Of a DNA stretch of 64,000 nt, positions 19,128 through 31,154 are shown piece by piece. How positions within the stretch are numbered: the stretch's first letter is position 1; every line of letters begins with the position of its first letter. The translations under genes and the position numbers were made by a program. Source of the DNA: Hansschlegelia quercus (GTDB lineage: Bacteria; Pseudomonadota; Alphaproteobacteria; Rhizobiales; Methylopilaceae); assembly GCF_004310425.1 (NCBI RefSeq), contig NZ_SIUB01000002.1, forward strand, positions 248,001 to 312,000, in the 5' to 3' direction. The notes under the pieces are model-generated. The model did no database searches, was not told the origin of the DNA, and was given only the letters and a program-made list of their open reading frames with translations.

Positions 19128-20918
19128 ATGCATCGCTACCGCACCCATACCTGCGGCGAACTCCGGTCCGCCCATGTCGGCGAGACCGTCCGGATCTCCG
19201 GCTGGGTCCACCGCGTGCGCGACCATGGCGGCGTGCTGTTCATCGATCTGCGCGACCATTACGGCCTCACCCAGGTCGTGGTCGATCCCGACAGTCCCGC
19301 GTTCAAGATGGCCGAGACCGTGCGTTCCGAGTGGGTCATCCGTTGCGACGGTCGCCTGCGCGCGCGCCCTGCGGGAACGGAGAACGCGGACCTGCCCACG
19401 GGTCAGGTCGAGCTCTATTGCACCGAGATCGAGACGCTCGGCGCCGCGGCCGAGCTGCCGCTGCCGGTGTTCGGCGATCAGGATTATCCGGAGGAGACGC
19501 GGCTCCGTTACCGCTTCCTCGATCTCCGTCGCGAGAAGCTGCACCGGAACATCATGACGCGCGGCGCGATCATCGACGCCATGCGCTCCAAGATGAAGGG
19601 GCAGGGGTTCTTCGAGTTCCAGACGCCGATCCTCACTGCGTCGAGCCCTGAAGGCGCGCGCGACTTCCTGGTGCCGAGCCGCATCCATCCGGGCAAGTTC
19701 TATGCGCTGCCGCAGGCGCCGCAGCAGTACAAGCAGCTGATCATGATGAGCGGCTTTGACCGCTACTTCCAGATCGCGCCCTGCTTCCGCGACGAGGACC
19801 CGCGCGCCGACCGTCTGCCGGGCGAGTTCTACCAGCTCGACCTCGAAATGAGCTTCGTGGAGCAGGAGGACGTTTTCGCCGCCGTCGAGCCGGTGATCAC
19901 CGGCGTGTTCGAGGACTTCGCCGACGGCAAGCCGGTGACCAAGAAGTGGCCGCGCATCCCCTACGCCGAGTCGATGCGGAAATACGGCACGGACAAGCCG
20001 GATTTGCGCAACCCGCTGGTGATGCAGGACGTCTCGGAGCATTTCCGCGGCTCGAACTTCAAGGTCTTCGCGCGGATGCTGGAGACCGAGGGCGCGCAGG
20101 TCTGGGCGATCCCCGGGCCGACCGGCGGCAGCCGCGCCTTCTGCGACCGTATGAACTCTTGGGCGCAGAGCGAAGGCCAGCCGGGCCTCGGCTACGTCAT
20201 GTGGCGCGAAGGCGGGGAGGGCGCAGGCCCGATCGCGAACAACATCGGCCCGGAGCGCACCGCGGCGATCCGCGAGCAGCTCGGCCTCAAGGACGGTGAC
20301 GCCGCGTTCTTCGTGGCAGGCGACCCGTCGAAGTTCGTGCGCTTCGCAGGGCTTGCGCGGACCAAGGTCGGCGAAGAGCTGAAGCTCGTCGATTTCGACC
20401 GCTTTGAGCTCGCCTGGATCGTCGACTTCCCGATGTACGAGTGGAACGAGGACGAGAAGAAGGTCGACTTCTCGCACAACCCCTTCTCGATGCCGCAGGG
20501 CGGGCTCGACGCGCTGAACGGCCAAGACCCGCTGACCATCAAGGCGTTCCAGTACGACATCGCCTGCAACGGCTACGAGATCGCCTCCGGCGGCATCCGC
20601 AACCACCGCCCCGAGGCGATGGTGAAGGCCTTCGAGATCGCCGGCTATGGCGAGGAGACGGTGGTCGAGCGCTTCGGCGGCATGTACCGCGCGTTCCAAT
20701 ACGGCGCGCCGCCGCATGGCGGCATGGCGGCCGGCGTGGACCGCATCGTCATGCTGCTCACCGGCGTGACCAATTTGCGCGAGATCTCGATCTTCCCGAT
20801 GAACCAGCAAGCGCTCGATCTGCTGATGGGCTCGCCGTCGGAAGTCTCGCCGAAGCAACTCAAGGACCTACACATCCGCCTCGCGCAGCCGCCGCAGCCG
20901 GCCGCCAGATCGGCCTAG
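19128..20918 (+). CDS. aspS: aspartyl-tRNA synthetase, probably non-discriminating
   Basis: Class II synthetase of 596 residues. It has an N-terminal OB-fold anticodon domain (about residues 1-105), class II motif 1 near residue 150, motif 2 around [25 protein letters not shown], the bacterial insertion domain, and motif 3 [14 protein letters not shown]. In the OB fold the signature is VRDHGG (H33). In Pseudomonas aeruginosa the His in this position accompanies charging of both tRNA-Asp and tRNA-Asn, while E. coli has Leu. So this enzyme may misacylate tRNA-Asn for correction by GatCAB; that is inference. It converges on the 20924 gene with 5 bases between stops. Confidence 0.96.
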   Translation: MHRYRTHTCGELRSAHVGETVRISGWVHRVRDHGGVLFIDLRDHYGLTQVVVDPDSPAFKMAETVRSEWVIRCDGRLRARPAGTENADLPTGQVELYCTEIETLGAAAELPLPVFGDQDYPEETRLRYRFLDLRREKLHRNIMTRGAIIDAMRSKMKGQGFFEFQTPILTASSPEGARDFLVPSRIHPGKFYALPQAPQQYKQLIMMSGFDRYFQIAPCFRDEDPRADRLPGEFYQLDLEMSFVEQEDVFAAVEPVITGVFEDFADGKPVTKKWPRIPYAESMRKYGTDKPDLRNPLVMQDVSEHFRGSNFKVFARMLETEGAQVWAIPGPTGGSRAFCDRMNSWAQSEGQPGLGYVMWREGGEGAGPIANNIGPERTAAIREQLGLKDGDAAFFVAGDPSKFVRFAGLARTKVGEELKLVDFDRFELAWIVDFPMYEWNEDEKKVDFSHNPFSMPQGGLDALNGQDPLTIKAFQYDIACNGYEIASGGIRNHRPEAMVKAFEIAGYGEETVVERFGGMYRAFQYGAPPHGGMAAGVDRIVMLLTGVTNLREISIFPMNQQALDLLMGSPSEVSPKQLKDLHIRLAQPPQPAARSA

Positions 20919-20923
20919 GGGCT

Positions 20924-22918
20924 TCAGCGTCGGTTGAAGACCCGGACGTCAATGGTCTGGGCGATACCGGCCGGGCCGAGGTTCAGCGACTGCAGGAAAT
21001 CGATCAGCCGGACTTCCGCGTCTCTCGGGTCGACGGAGACCACGATCGAACGCGGCTCGCGGATGAAGCCCGCGAGCGCTGCGGCCGACTGGACCGCGGG
21101 CGGGCCGAACAGACGCGCGAACTCCTCCTGCGTCCGTTCGGCTAGCGCGGCCCTGAACTGGTCTTCCGGCTGTCCGGCCCGCGCGGCCGCGCGCTTCAGC
21201 AACGTCTCGAAGCCCCCGTCGTTCTCGATGGTGAAGCGGAAGGGCTCCAGCACGATCGACGAGAACTTCTCGAACATCGCAGCGCCCGCGCTCATCGCGA
21301 GAGTGGGATCGACCTCCCCAAACGCGCCCTTGGCATGAACCGCGCCGACGCCTTCGAATTTTACCTTCAAGGCGTCGAGCGCCAGCTCCCGCCGGGTCAG
21401 GTCGAAGCTCAGCGACGCCATCCCGCTGCCTTCGAGCCTATCGAGGGCCGCCGCTTCGAGCAGCCGGCGGAATGAGGTGTCGGCCGCTCCTGTCGCATTG
21501 AGGTTCGAGAACCGCGCCGTCACCTTCTGCGGGACGTCGTCGAGCGGCGCGTCCAGGACGATGTCGGCCTTCGCCACCTCCAGCGCGCCGACGGCGTTCT
21601 TGGCGTCGGCGCCCGTCAACGAAATCTGCGCGATGCGCGGCGCAGTGCGGATGATCTCCTCTGTCGTCGGCCGCGTCTGCAGCATGACCTCGTTCCGTCC
21701 GACACGCGCGCCGTATTCGGCGATGCGCGATGCGTCGAAACGCTCGAGCTCGAAGCTTCGTGCAGCGATGTCGCTGGCGTCGTCGGGCGCGTAGCGAACG
21801 CCGTCCGCCCGGATCCGCTCCAGTCGGGCGTCCGCGTAGCCCTCCAGAGCAAAGCTGTCGGCCCGTCCGGAGCGGCGGGCGCCGTCAGCGCCACGCGATT
21901 CGATCGTGATTTCACGCGCTCCGATCGACGCGAACGAAAAAGCGCGTGCGGCGTCGACGACAACTGCGATGCGTTGGCGGTTGTCGGCGGGCGTTGCGGG
22001 CTCGTCGGAGTCCAGCTTGGCGATCACGTCGTCGATAACCGCAAAAGGAAAGCCAAGAGCGCGAAGCCTGAAATCCTCCGCGAACGCTCCCTTCGCGGAA
22101 GCGCGCCAGGCGCCGTCCGGTCTCATTCCCGCGCGGATCGTCAGTTCGTCTATCGCGAGGGACCGGAGGAGGACTTCGCGGTCGCCCGCGCCGTCGCCCG
22201 CATAGAAGCGCCAGAGCGTCGGCAGGCTGAGCGACTTTGCGACGAGCTTCGAGCCGGTGAGCGTCAGGCCTTCCGTCCGCACCGCGCGGCCCGGCTTCAG
22301 GTTCGGCGCGGTGACGGAGGCGGACCCGATCATCATCGTGTCGAGCACCCCATTCGAGATGCGACTGATCGTGACGTCCTTGAACGTCCGGGTGATTTTG
22401 GTGCGCGTCTCCGTAATCTCGATCGACGGCGCGCTCGCCTCCGCGCTCGAAATGCTCGCGATGATTTCGGCCTGGCTTCGAGCCGACGAGCCGATGCCGG
22501 GCGTGGCGACCAGCCCGCGGGAGAGCCCGGAATAATCGCGGGCTTCGAAACGAGGGATTATGGTTTCACCGAGCGTCGACTCCACCCGGATGTGTTCGGC
22601 CACGACGCGCTCCGCCGTCAGGTTGTCGTCGACCTGCCACGGACGCACGATCGTCAGCGATCCGATCTGGATGCGGGATCTTCCGCCGGGGGGATCAATT
22701 GAGATGTCGTGAACGGTCACCGAGCGCGCGCCAATGTCGACCGACACCTCGCCGCGATCGGCCACCGCGGTGCTGAGGCGGCGAATTCGGCCAAGCGTCT
22801 TATCGACCTCTCGCTCGGCCACGTACTGGGCCACGGTGGGCGCGGAGGCGACGGAGATCGCGGCAAGAGCCGCAAGAGCGGCGACGCTCGCGATGATCGT
22901 CCGAAGCCTTATCCGCAT
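20924..22918 (-). CDS. large exported or membrane-anchored protein, unknown function
   Basis: Not assigned to a named family. The 664-residue product begins with a signal-anchor (MRIRLRTIIASVAALAALAA, residues 1-20). A long soluble region with regular alternation of beta-type hydrophobics follows, in places recalling AsmA-like repeats: phrases of the form ...RSLAIDELTIRAG... and ...VSVDIGARSVTVHDISID.... Only general likeness is seen, no catalytic motif. The start is ATG 22916-22918, since the in-frame region upstream reads antisense to the maeB leader. It is divergent from maeB. Confidence 0.75.
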   Translation of the reverse strand: MRIRLRTIIASVAALAALAAISVASAPTVAQYVAEREVDKTLGRIRRLSTAVADRGEVSVDIGARSVTVHDISIDPPGGRSRIQIGSLTIVRPWQVDDNLTAERVVAEHIRVESTLGETIIPRFEARDYSGLSRGLVATPGIGSSARSQAEIIASISSAEASAPSIEITETRTKITRTFKDVTISRISNGVLDTMMIGSASVTAPNLKPGRAVRTEGLTLTGSKLVAKSLSLPTLWRFYAGDGAGDREVLLRSLAIDELTIRAGMRPDGAWRASAKGAFAEDFRLRALGFPFAVIDDVIAKLDSDEPATPADNRQRIAVVVDAARAFSFASIGAREITIESRGADGARRSGRADSFALEGYADARLERIRADGVRYAPDDASDIAARSFELERFDASRIAEYGARVGRNEVMLQTRPTTEEIIRTAPRIAQISLTGADAKNAVGALEVAKADIVLDAPLDDVPQKVTARFSNLNATGAADTSFRRLLEAAALDRLEGSGMASLSFDLTRRELALDALKVKFEGVGAVHAKGAFGEVDPTLAMSAGAAMFEKFSSIVLEPFRFTIENDGGFETLLKRAAARAGQPEDQFRAALAERTQEEFARLFGPPAVQSAAALAGFIREPRSIVVSVDPRDAEVRLIDFLQSLNLGPAGIAQTIDVRVFNRR

Positions 22919-23106
22919 GCCTTGCTTCTCCGCTCCAGCAGGTGATCCTCGGCCGCCGTCATGGCCTCGCCTCGTCGTCGGACCAAACGATGGCCAGGGT
23001 AAGGGCTTGTCGGTTGATTCGCCGTCTGATCGCTTGACCGGCATACGACGAAAGGCCATTGCCCATCCAAGCGCCGATTTCAGGCGCGCCAGCTGGGGAG
23101 CGCCTG

Positions 23107-25410
<2,304 letters not shown>

Positions 25411-25457
25411 TGGAAACCACCGCTTAGGCTCGTATTAAGCAAAAAGCCGTACCGTCG

Positions 25458-25490
25458 TGCCCGGAAAAGCGATCCTGCTTCGTCCGGGCA
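25458..25490. other. hairpin after maeB, possible dispersed repeat
   Basis: TGCCCGGA (25458-25465) and TCCGGGCA (25483-25490) are perfectly complementary. An inner stem AAGC with GCTT (25467-25470 with 25477-25480) closes around a 6-base loop. No T tract follows. The shape recalls CGTC-GCCCGG type extragenic palindromes common in alphaproteobacteria; it may stabilise the maeB 3' end. Confidence 0.5.
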
Positions 25491-25500
25491 AGGCGGGACT

Positions 25501-27108
25501 GTGGCGCAAGACGGCGGACATTCGTGGAAGAGGGCCCTTCTGACGGGTCTCGCGATCGCCGCCGGCCCGATTATCGGCCTCAACGCGCTGCTCGCCATGA
25601 ACATCGCCGCCACCTCGCAGAGCGAGGTGGACGAGATCGCCGCCAAGGTGCTGACCGTCGCCGAGCGCCGCCTCGACGAGTCGGCGGCCATGCTGATCTC
25701 GATGGGCATGAAGGGCGTCGCCAAATGCGCCGACCTCAGCCGGGAGGTCGCTCTCGGCTCTCCGCTCCAGGCGCCGTCGGCTAGCGAAGTCGGCTTCGTC
25801 GATCCTCAGGGCGTCGCGCGATGCGCCGCATTCGGCCAGCCGCGCGTGGTCAGGCTGACCTCTGCCGAGCACGGGACGACCAACCCCGACGTCTTTCTGT
25901 CGACCGTCCGCATCGGCGAGACCAGTCCTCAGCAGTTCGTCCGCCTGCAATGGCGCAACCCGGATGGCAGCGCCTTGCGGGTGCTCGTGCCGGGCGAGAA
26001 TCTTCTGCCGGAGTTCCTTCGCAGCGCCGTCGGTGCCTCCTTCATTGTCGAACTGGTCATGATCGACGGCGGCCAGATCACGCGCCGTTACCTCGACCCG
26101 CTGCTCATGAACGAACAGCCGTCCATCATTCCCAAGATCTCGGCGCGCGCCGCTTCGCAGCGCTATCCGATGAAGGTCGAGATCGAGGTGCCGGGCGCGG
26201 CCACCGCCAAGGCCAACGAGGGGTTGTTCCTCTACGCCAACCTTTGCAGCCTGGTGTTCGCCGCGGTCGTCGCCACGGTCGCGATCCTGATCAGCCGCCG
26301 ATCGGGCGGGCCGGTTCGCGAGATCGCCGACGGCATCCGGCGCGGCGAGTTCGTGCCCTACTACCAGCCGGTGATCGACATCGTCACCGGCAGGCTCAAG
26401 GGATGCGAGGTGCTGGTCCGCTGGCGCAAGCCTGACGGCCGTATGGCGCCCCCCGGCTCGTTCATCGGCCTGGCGGAAGCGAGCGACCAGATATTCCCGC
26501 TGACCCGGGCGCTGATGGAATCGGCGCGCGACGATCTCGGCGAGGCCTACCGCGCGCGGCCGGGATTGAAGGTCGGCTTCAACCTCGTCGCTCGCCATTT
26601 CGACGACGTCTCGATCGTCGACGACGTCGAGCGCATCTTCGCGGGCTCGCCGATCGGCATGGGCCAGCTGATGTTCGAGGTGACCGAGCGCCAGCCCCTG
26701 ACCGATATCCCGCGCGCCCGTATCGTGATCTCGAAGCTGCAGGCGCTCGGCGCGCGCGTCGCGCTCGACGACGTCGGCACCGGCCATGGCGGGCTGTCCT
26801 ACCTGCTGAAGCTCGGCGTCGACGTCATGAAGATGGACAAGATGTTCGTCGACGCCATCGGCACCAGCCGGTACTCGGTCGCCATCGTCGACAGCCTCGT
26901 GCGGCTCGCGAGCGACATGAACCTCGATCTCATCGCCGAAGGCGTCGAGACGATCGAGCAGGTCGAATACCTCCGCGGCAAGGGCGTGCGGATGGCGCAG
27001 GGCTACGTGTTCGCGCCGCCGCTGCCGGCCTCGTCCTACCTCGCGCTCGTCAAGGCGATGACGCCTGACGTGGCGGAGGCGCCCCGGGCCGCGCGCACCG
27101 CCGCCTGA
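25501..27108 (+). CDS. EAL-domain c-di-GMP phosphodiesterase with periplasmic sensor
   Basis: Inner-membrane protein of 535 residues predicted to hydrolyse cyclic di-GMP. One membrane helix lies at residues 11-34, a periplasmic domain at about 35-242 has two cysteines (C76 and C108), and a second helix lies at 243-265. The cytosolic EAL domain (about residues 280-520) shows the variant motif EVL at residue 303, and VGFNLVARHF for the Asn site. FEVTERQ, ALDDVGTGHGGLSYL, KMDKMFV, AEGVET and QGYVFAPPL then follow in order. The key metal ligands and Lys/Glu appear intact, so activity is likely. The layout resembles CSS-motif phosphodiesterases, where disulphide state controls activity, but the CSS tripeptide itself is not seen. 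GTG start. Confidence 0.92.
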   Translation: MAQDGGHSWKRALLTGLAIAAGPIIGLNALLAMNIAATSQSEVDEIAAKVLTVAERRLDESAAMLISMGMKGVAKCADLSREVALGSPLQAPSASEVGFVDPQGVARCAAFGQPRVVRLTSAEHGTTNPDVFLSTVRIGETSPQQFVRLQWRNPDGSALRVLVPGENLLPEFLRSAVGASFIVELVMIDGGQITRRYLDPLLMNEQPSIIPKISARAASQRYPMKVEIEVPGAATAKANEGLFLYANLCSLVFAAVVATVAILISRRSGGPVREIADGIRRGEFVPYYQPVIDIVTGRLKGCEVLVRWRKPDGRMAPPGSFIGLAEASDQIFPLTRALMESARDDLGEAYRARPGLKVGFNLVARHFDDVSIVDDVERIFAGSPIGMGQLMFEVTERQPLTDIPRARIVISKLQALGARVALDDVGTGHGGLSYLLKLGVDVMKMDKMFVDAIGTSRYSVAIVDSLVRLASDMNLDLIAEGVETIEQVEYLRGKGVRMAQGYVFAPPLPASSYLALVKAMTPDVAEAPRAARTAA

Positions 27109-27207
27109 AGCGTTCCGGTAACGATCCCGTGGTCACTTCTGTGAAAGCATCTGGTCGCGCGCGATCCGCAGCCTACAATGCGCTTCATCTCAATCGGAGT
27201 TACGCCC

Positions 27208-27495
27208 ATGAAGAAGACGGCCTCGATCATCGCGGTTTCCGCCCTCGCCCTTGGCCTTGGCGCCTGCGGCGAAACCCGCAATGAGCGCACCCTGAGCGGC
27301 GCGCTTATCGGCACCGGAGTCGGCGCGGCCGCCGGCGGCATCATCACTGGCAGGGCGAGCGGCGCGCTTGTGGGCGGCGCCCTTGGCGCGGCCGGCGGCG
27401 CTGTCGTCGGTTCTCAGCAGCCCGGCCCGGAGCGTCGCCGCGCGCGTTGCTATGAAACCAACCGCTACGGCGAGCGCTACCGCGTCGCTTGCTGA
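27208..27495 (+). CDS. glycine-zipper lipoprotein
   Basis: A 95-residue small envelope protein. The signal peptide ends in a lipobox (ALGLGAC, Cys at residue 20), so it is likely an outer- or inner-membrane lipoprotein. Residues about 28-68 form a glycine-zipper with repeated G-x3-G spacing (GALIGTGVGAAAGG, then GALVGGALGAAGGAVVG). The tail is short and basic with two cysteines (RARCYETNRYGERYRVAC). Similar osmotically induced YMGG-type proteins occur in many proteobacteria. The ATG at 27208 starts MKKTASII. An intrinsic terminator follows. Confidence 0.85.
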   Translation: MKKTASIIAVSALALGLGACGETRNERTLSGALIGTGVGAAAGGIITGRASGALVGGALGAAGGAVVGSQQPGPERRRARCYETNRYGERYRVAC

Positions 27496-27531
27496 TTTCA
27501 AAGTGACGAAAAACTTGGGCGGTTGAGCTTG

Positions 27532-27563
27532 GGCGGGCGCTTCTTGGAGCGCCCGCCTTTTTT
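27532..27563 (+). terminator. intrinsic terminator after the glycine-zipper gene
   Basis: GGCGGGCGC (27532-27540) pairs with GCGCCCGCC (27549-27557) around an 8-base loop. T6 follows (27558-27563) and overlaps the trpE stop codon of the convergent gene. Confidence 0.93.
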
Positions 27564-29076
27564 ATTGGCCGCGCCGCGCGGCGCTCGCGAAGCGCCTGGC
27601 CTCATCGGCGGCGCGGAACAGAGCCTTGGCCTTGTTGACGCATTCCGCCTGTTCGGATGCAGGGGATGAATCCGCGACGATCCCGGCGCCCGCCTGGACG
27701 TGGATACGGCCATTCTTCACGACGGCCGTTCTCAGCACGATACAGGTGTCCATTTCGCCGTTCGCGCCGAAATAGCCGACGCAGCCGGCATAAACGCCGC
27801 GCTTGTCCTTCTCGAGTTCGTCGATGATCTGCATCGCCCGCACCTTGGGCGCGCCGGAGACCGTGCCCGCGGGAAAGCCTGCGACCAGCGCGTCGAGCGC
27901 GTCGTGCGGCGCCGCAAGGCGGCCCTCGACGTTCGAGACGATGTGCATGACCTGGCTGTAGTACTCGAGGAAGAATTGGTCGGTGACCGTCACCGACCCG
28001 ATCTCCGCAACCCGCCCGACGTCGTTGCGGCCGAGATCGAGCAGCATGAGGTGCTCGGCCCGCTCCTTCGGGTCGGCGAGGAGCTCGGCCGCCAGTTCCT
28101 GGTCGAGCGTCGGCGTCGCGCCGCGCGGCCTCGTGCCGGCGATCGGACGGATCGTGACCTTGCCGTCGCGCGCCCGGACCAGGATTTCGGGGCTCGATCC
28201 GACGATCTGGAAGCCGCCGAAGTCGAGATGGACCAGGAAGGGGGCCGGGTTGGTCCGCCGCAAAGCCCTGTAGAGGGCAAAGGCCGGCAGATCGAACGGC
28301 GCCTCGAAGCGTTGGGACAGCACGACCTGGAAGATGTCGCCGGCCGCGATGTACTCCTTCGCGCGCTCGACCATCGCCTCATATTCCTGGGGCGAGGTGT
28401 TGGAGACCAGGTCATAGCCTTCGCCGGCCTGCTGCGGCGTCGGCTCCTTCGGGACGGCGCGGTCGAGGCCGTCGACGACTTCCGTCAGCCGGTCGACCGC
28501 GCGGGCGTGCGCGAACTCCGCGGAGACGCCCGGCGTCGGCCGCGCAGGGGCCACGACGGTGATCTCATCCCTCACCGAATCGAACACGACAATCACCGTC
28601 GGCCGCATGAGCACCGCGTCCGGCACGTCCAGGACGTCGCGGTTCGGCGCCCCGATGTTCTCCATCTCGCGGACCATGTCGTAGCCGAGATAGCCGAACA
28701 CCCCGGCCGCCATGGGCGGCAGGTTTTCGCGGAGTTCGATCCGTGAGGCGGCGAGCAAGGCGCGCAACGCCTCGAGCGGCGGCTCTGCGCATGGCTTGAA
28801 GGCGTCGAGGTCGGTCAAAGCCTCGACGTTCACCTCGGCGCGGCCGTCGCGTGAGCGCCAGAGCACGTCCGGCTTGAGCCCGATCATCGAATAGCGGCCG
28901 CGGGTCGCGCCGCCTTCGACCGATTCGAGCAGGAAGGCGTTGGGCCGGCCCTCGGCGAGCTTCAGATACGCCGAGACCGGCGTCTCGAGATCGCCGACGA
29001 GGGTGGTCGAGACCACCTGAGGCCGGCCTGCCTCGTACGCCCCCCGAAACTCCTCAAGATCGGGAAGGACAAGCAT
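27562..29076 (-). CDS. trpE: anthranilate synthase component I
   Basis: Makes anthranilate from chorismate with the TrpG amidotransferase subunit, the first step of tryptophan synthesis. It is 504 residues. The feedback motif LLES is visible in NAFLLESVEGG. The chorismate-binding domain includes IFQVVLSQRF, GTRPRG, DLGRNDVGRVAEIGSV and AGIVADSSPASEQAECVNKA. It is free-standing here, not fused with a TrpG domain as in Rhizobiaceae. The ATG overlaps the ppiD stop (ATGA); no trpG, trpD or trpC is in the window. Confidence 0.96.
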   Translation of the reverse strand: MLVLPDLEEFRGAYEAGRPQVVSTTLVGDLETPVSAYLKLAEGRPNAFLLESVEGGATRGRYSMIGLKPDVLWRSRDGRAEVNVEALTDLDAFKPCAEPPLEALRALLAASRIELRENLPPMAAGVFGYLGYDMVREMENIGAPNRDVLDVPDAVLMRPTVIVVFDSVRDEITVVAPARPTPGVSAEFAHARAVDRLTEVVDGLDRAVPKEPTPQQAGEGYDLVSNTSPQEYEAMVERAKEYIAAGDIFQVVLSQRFEAPFDLPAFALYRALRRTNPAPFLVHLDFGGFQIVGSSPEILVRARDGKVTIRPIAGTRPRGATPTLDQELAAELLADPKERAEHLMLLDLGRNDVGRVAEIGSVTVTDQFFLEYYSQVMHIVSNVEGRLAAPHDALDALVAGFPAGTVSGAPKVRAMQIIDELEKDKRGVYAGCVGYFGANGEMDTCIVLRTAVVKNGRIHVQAGAGIVADSSPASEQAECVNKAKALFRAADEARRFASAARRGQ

Positions 29077-30968
29077 CAGCTGGCGCCGCCGCCGGTCACC
29101 TGCGCGATCGCCCCGGTGTCGAAGCGCGTGCCGAGATCCTGCCGCAGCTTCTGCACGAAGGCGGTGACGATGTCGTTCGCGATCGTCTGTGCGATCCGGT
29201 CCGCCTGCTCATTCGGCTGGGCGGTCGCCGGATCGTAAGGCCGATCGTTCACGGATGTGACCTTGAAGACGAGGCGGGAGCCGGTCTCGTCGGCCGCGGT
29301 CGCGCCGAAGCCTTCGACCGGCGTCTGGAAGATCGGGGTAGCCTGAGCGGGCTTGATGGAAGGCGCGCCGCCACTCCTTGTGGTTTCCGCCTGCTCGACC
29401 GAGGCCTTCTGCTCGCCCGCGACCTTGTCGAGGGTGGCGCCGTTCCGAAGTTCCGCCAGCGCCGCTTCGGTGCGGGCGTCGAGGCGCTTACGGGCCTCCT
29501 CCTCGCGCCAGCGGGCCTCGACGTCCGCGCGCGCGTCCTCGAACAGGCGATCGCGCGGCGGCGTCACGCCGCGCACGTCGTACCAGGCAAAGGAATCGGG
29601 GCCACCGATCGGCGACGTCTCGGCGCCCGGATCGGTCGCGAAGATCTTCGAGAGCAGCTCGTTCTTCTGCGGCAGGTCCGCGATCTCGACGCCGTCGGGG
29701 CCGCGGCCCTCGCGATCCACGGCGTCGATGACGCGGAGCTGCAGGTTGTTGGTCTTGGCGACCTCGTCGAGCGTCGCCCCGCCGAGCCGGGCGTCGTCGA
29801 TCTTGTCGTGGATCGTCTTGACCTGGCCGTTCGCGCGCTCGCCGGCGACCGCCGCGCGGATGTCGTCACGCACGTCCTCGAACGGCTTCACATGCTCCTG
29901 CTGGATCCCCGTGACGCGCAACAGCACGACGGAGTAGGCGCCCTCGACGGGCTGGCTCACCTCGCCCCGCTTCAACGCGAAAGCGGCGTCGGCGATCGTG
30001 GCGTCGAGCATCTGCGACTTGGTGAGGTCGCCGAGATAGGCGTCCTCAGGCTTCATCTTCCGCTGAAGCATGATCTGCTCGAACGGCGCGCCGGCCTTGA
30101 CCCGCTCGTAGGCGTCCTTCGCTTCCGCCACGCTGGGGAAGACGACCTGTTCGATCGAGCGCTTCTCGAGGTCGGAATAGCTCGGCCGGTTCTTGTCGTA
30201 ATAGGCGCGGAGCTCCTCGTCGGACACCTGAATCCCGGCGGCGATCGCCTGCGCGTCGAGCGCGACGACGGCGACCTTTCGGTACTCCGGGAGGCGGAAG
30301 CTCAGCTTGCGCTCGTCGTAGAACGCCTTGAGCTGCTCGGGGGCAGGGGCCGGCACGGAAGCGGCCGCCTCGGGCTTCAGTTCGACATAGGACACCGAGC
30401 GGCTGTCGGCCTCATAGGCGTGCAGCGCTTGGCGAAGCGCGACGGGCGGCTCGATGCCGCCGCTCAGCGCGTCGGTCAGCTGCTTGCGTGCCGTGAAGGT
30501 GCGCTGAAGGTTGAGATATGCGTTCTCGCTCAGATTGTTCTGACGCAAGATTTCGTTGAACGTCGTCCGGTCGAATCCGCCGGTCGGGCCGCGGAACACC
30601 TCGTCGTTCTGGATCTCGCGCGCGACCTCCTCATCGCTCACGGAGAGGCCGAGGCTCTGGACGCGGGCGTCGATCGCCGCCTCGTTCACGAGATTGCCGA
30701 GCACGCGCTCGCCCACGCCGGCCATCTGCGCCTGTTCGGGCGTGATCACGCGTTTCGCCTGCTGGCCGATGCGCCGGAGCTCCATCGCGTAGGCGTTGCG
30801 GAACTCGTCGACGGAGATGCTGCGGTCGCCGACGATGGCGGCATTTTTCGCAGCGCCTCCAACGCGGAACACGTCTGCGATGCCCCAGATGGCGAAGCTG
30901 AGGACCAGCAGGCCAAGGAACACCTTGGCGACCCAACCGGCCGCGCCTGAGCGAAGCGTCTGAAGCAT
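29076..30968 (-). CDS. ppiD: peptidyl-prolyl isomerase PpiD-like (SurA N-terminal domain)
   Basis: Membrane-anchored periplasmic chaperone of 630 residues that helps newly exported proteins leave the Sec channel. One N-terminal transmembrane helix (about residues 12-30, VAKVFLGLLVLSFAIWGIAD) is followed by a SurA_N-type helical domain (VGDRSISVDEFRNAYAMELRR through about residue 200). A parvulin PPIC domain lies at about residues 230-360, and a long C-terminal region follows. Start ATG 30966-30968; the in-frame extension upstream is not family-like. It is divergent from tpiA and coupled to trpE. Confidence 0.9.
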   Translation of the reverse strand: MLQTLRSGAAGWVAKVFLGLLVLSFAIWGIADVFRVGGAAKNAAIVGDRSISVDEFRNAYAMELRRIGQQAKRVITPEQAQMAGVGERVLGNLVNEAAIDARVQSLGLSVSDEEVAREIQNDEVFRGPTGGFDRTTFNEILRQNNLSENAYLNLQRTFTARKQLTDALSGGIEPPVALRQALHAYEADSRSVSYVELKPEAAASVPAPAPEQLKAFYDERKLSFRLPEYRKVAVVALDAQAIAAGIQVSDEELRAYYDKNRPSYSDLEKRSIEQVVFPSVAEAKDAYERVKAGAPFEQIMLQRKMKPEDAYLGDLTKSQMLDATIADAAFALKRGEVSQPVEGAYSVVLLRVTGIQQEHVKPFEDVRDDIRAAVAGERANGQVKTIHDKIDDARLGGATLDEVAKTNNLQLRVIDAVDREGRGPDGVEIADLPQKNELLSKIFATDPGAETSPIGGPDSFAWYDVRGVTPPRDRLFEDARADVEARWREEEARKRLDARTEAALAELRNGATLDKVAGEQKASVEQAETTRSGGAPSIKPAQATPIFQTPVEGFGATAADETGSRLVFKVTSVNDRPYDPATAQPNEQADRIAQTIANDIVTAFVQKLRQDLGTRFDTGAIAQVTGGGAS

Positions 30969-31154
30969 TCCGTGTTCCAGCCCGAACGTCCGCGCCGACA
31001 ACCGGCTCGGAAAAAGTGGGCGCGACGTTAGCTGCGCGCCCGGAGTCGCCGCAAATCGCAAGAGCGGGAGGAATTTGCAAGCGCCGCGGCTTCTGCTAGG
31101 TCGCGAGCCCCAGCCTTCGCGCTCATCGGAGCGCCTTCAAGGAGACGCCCGTCC

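Noticed and set aside
19002-20858. 618-residue minus-strand frame opposite aspS
   Set aside because: Antisense of aspS with composition typical of shadow frames and no recognisable domain.
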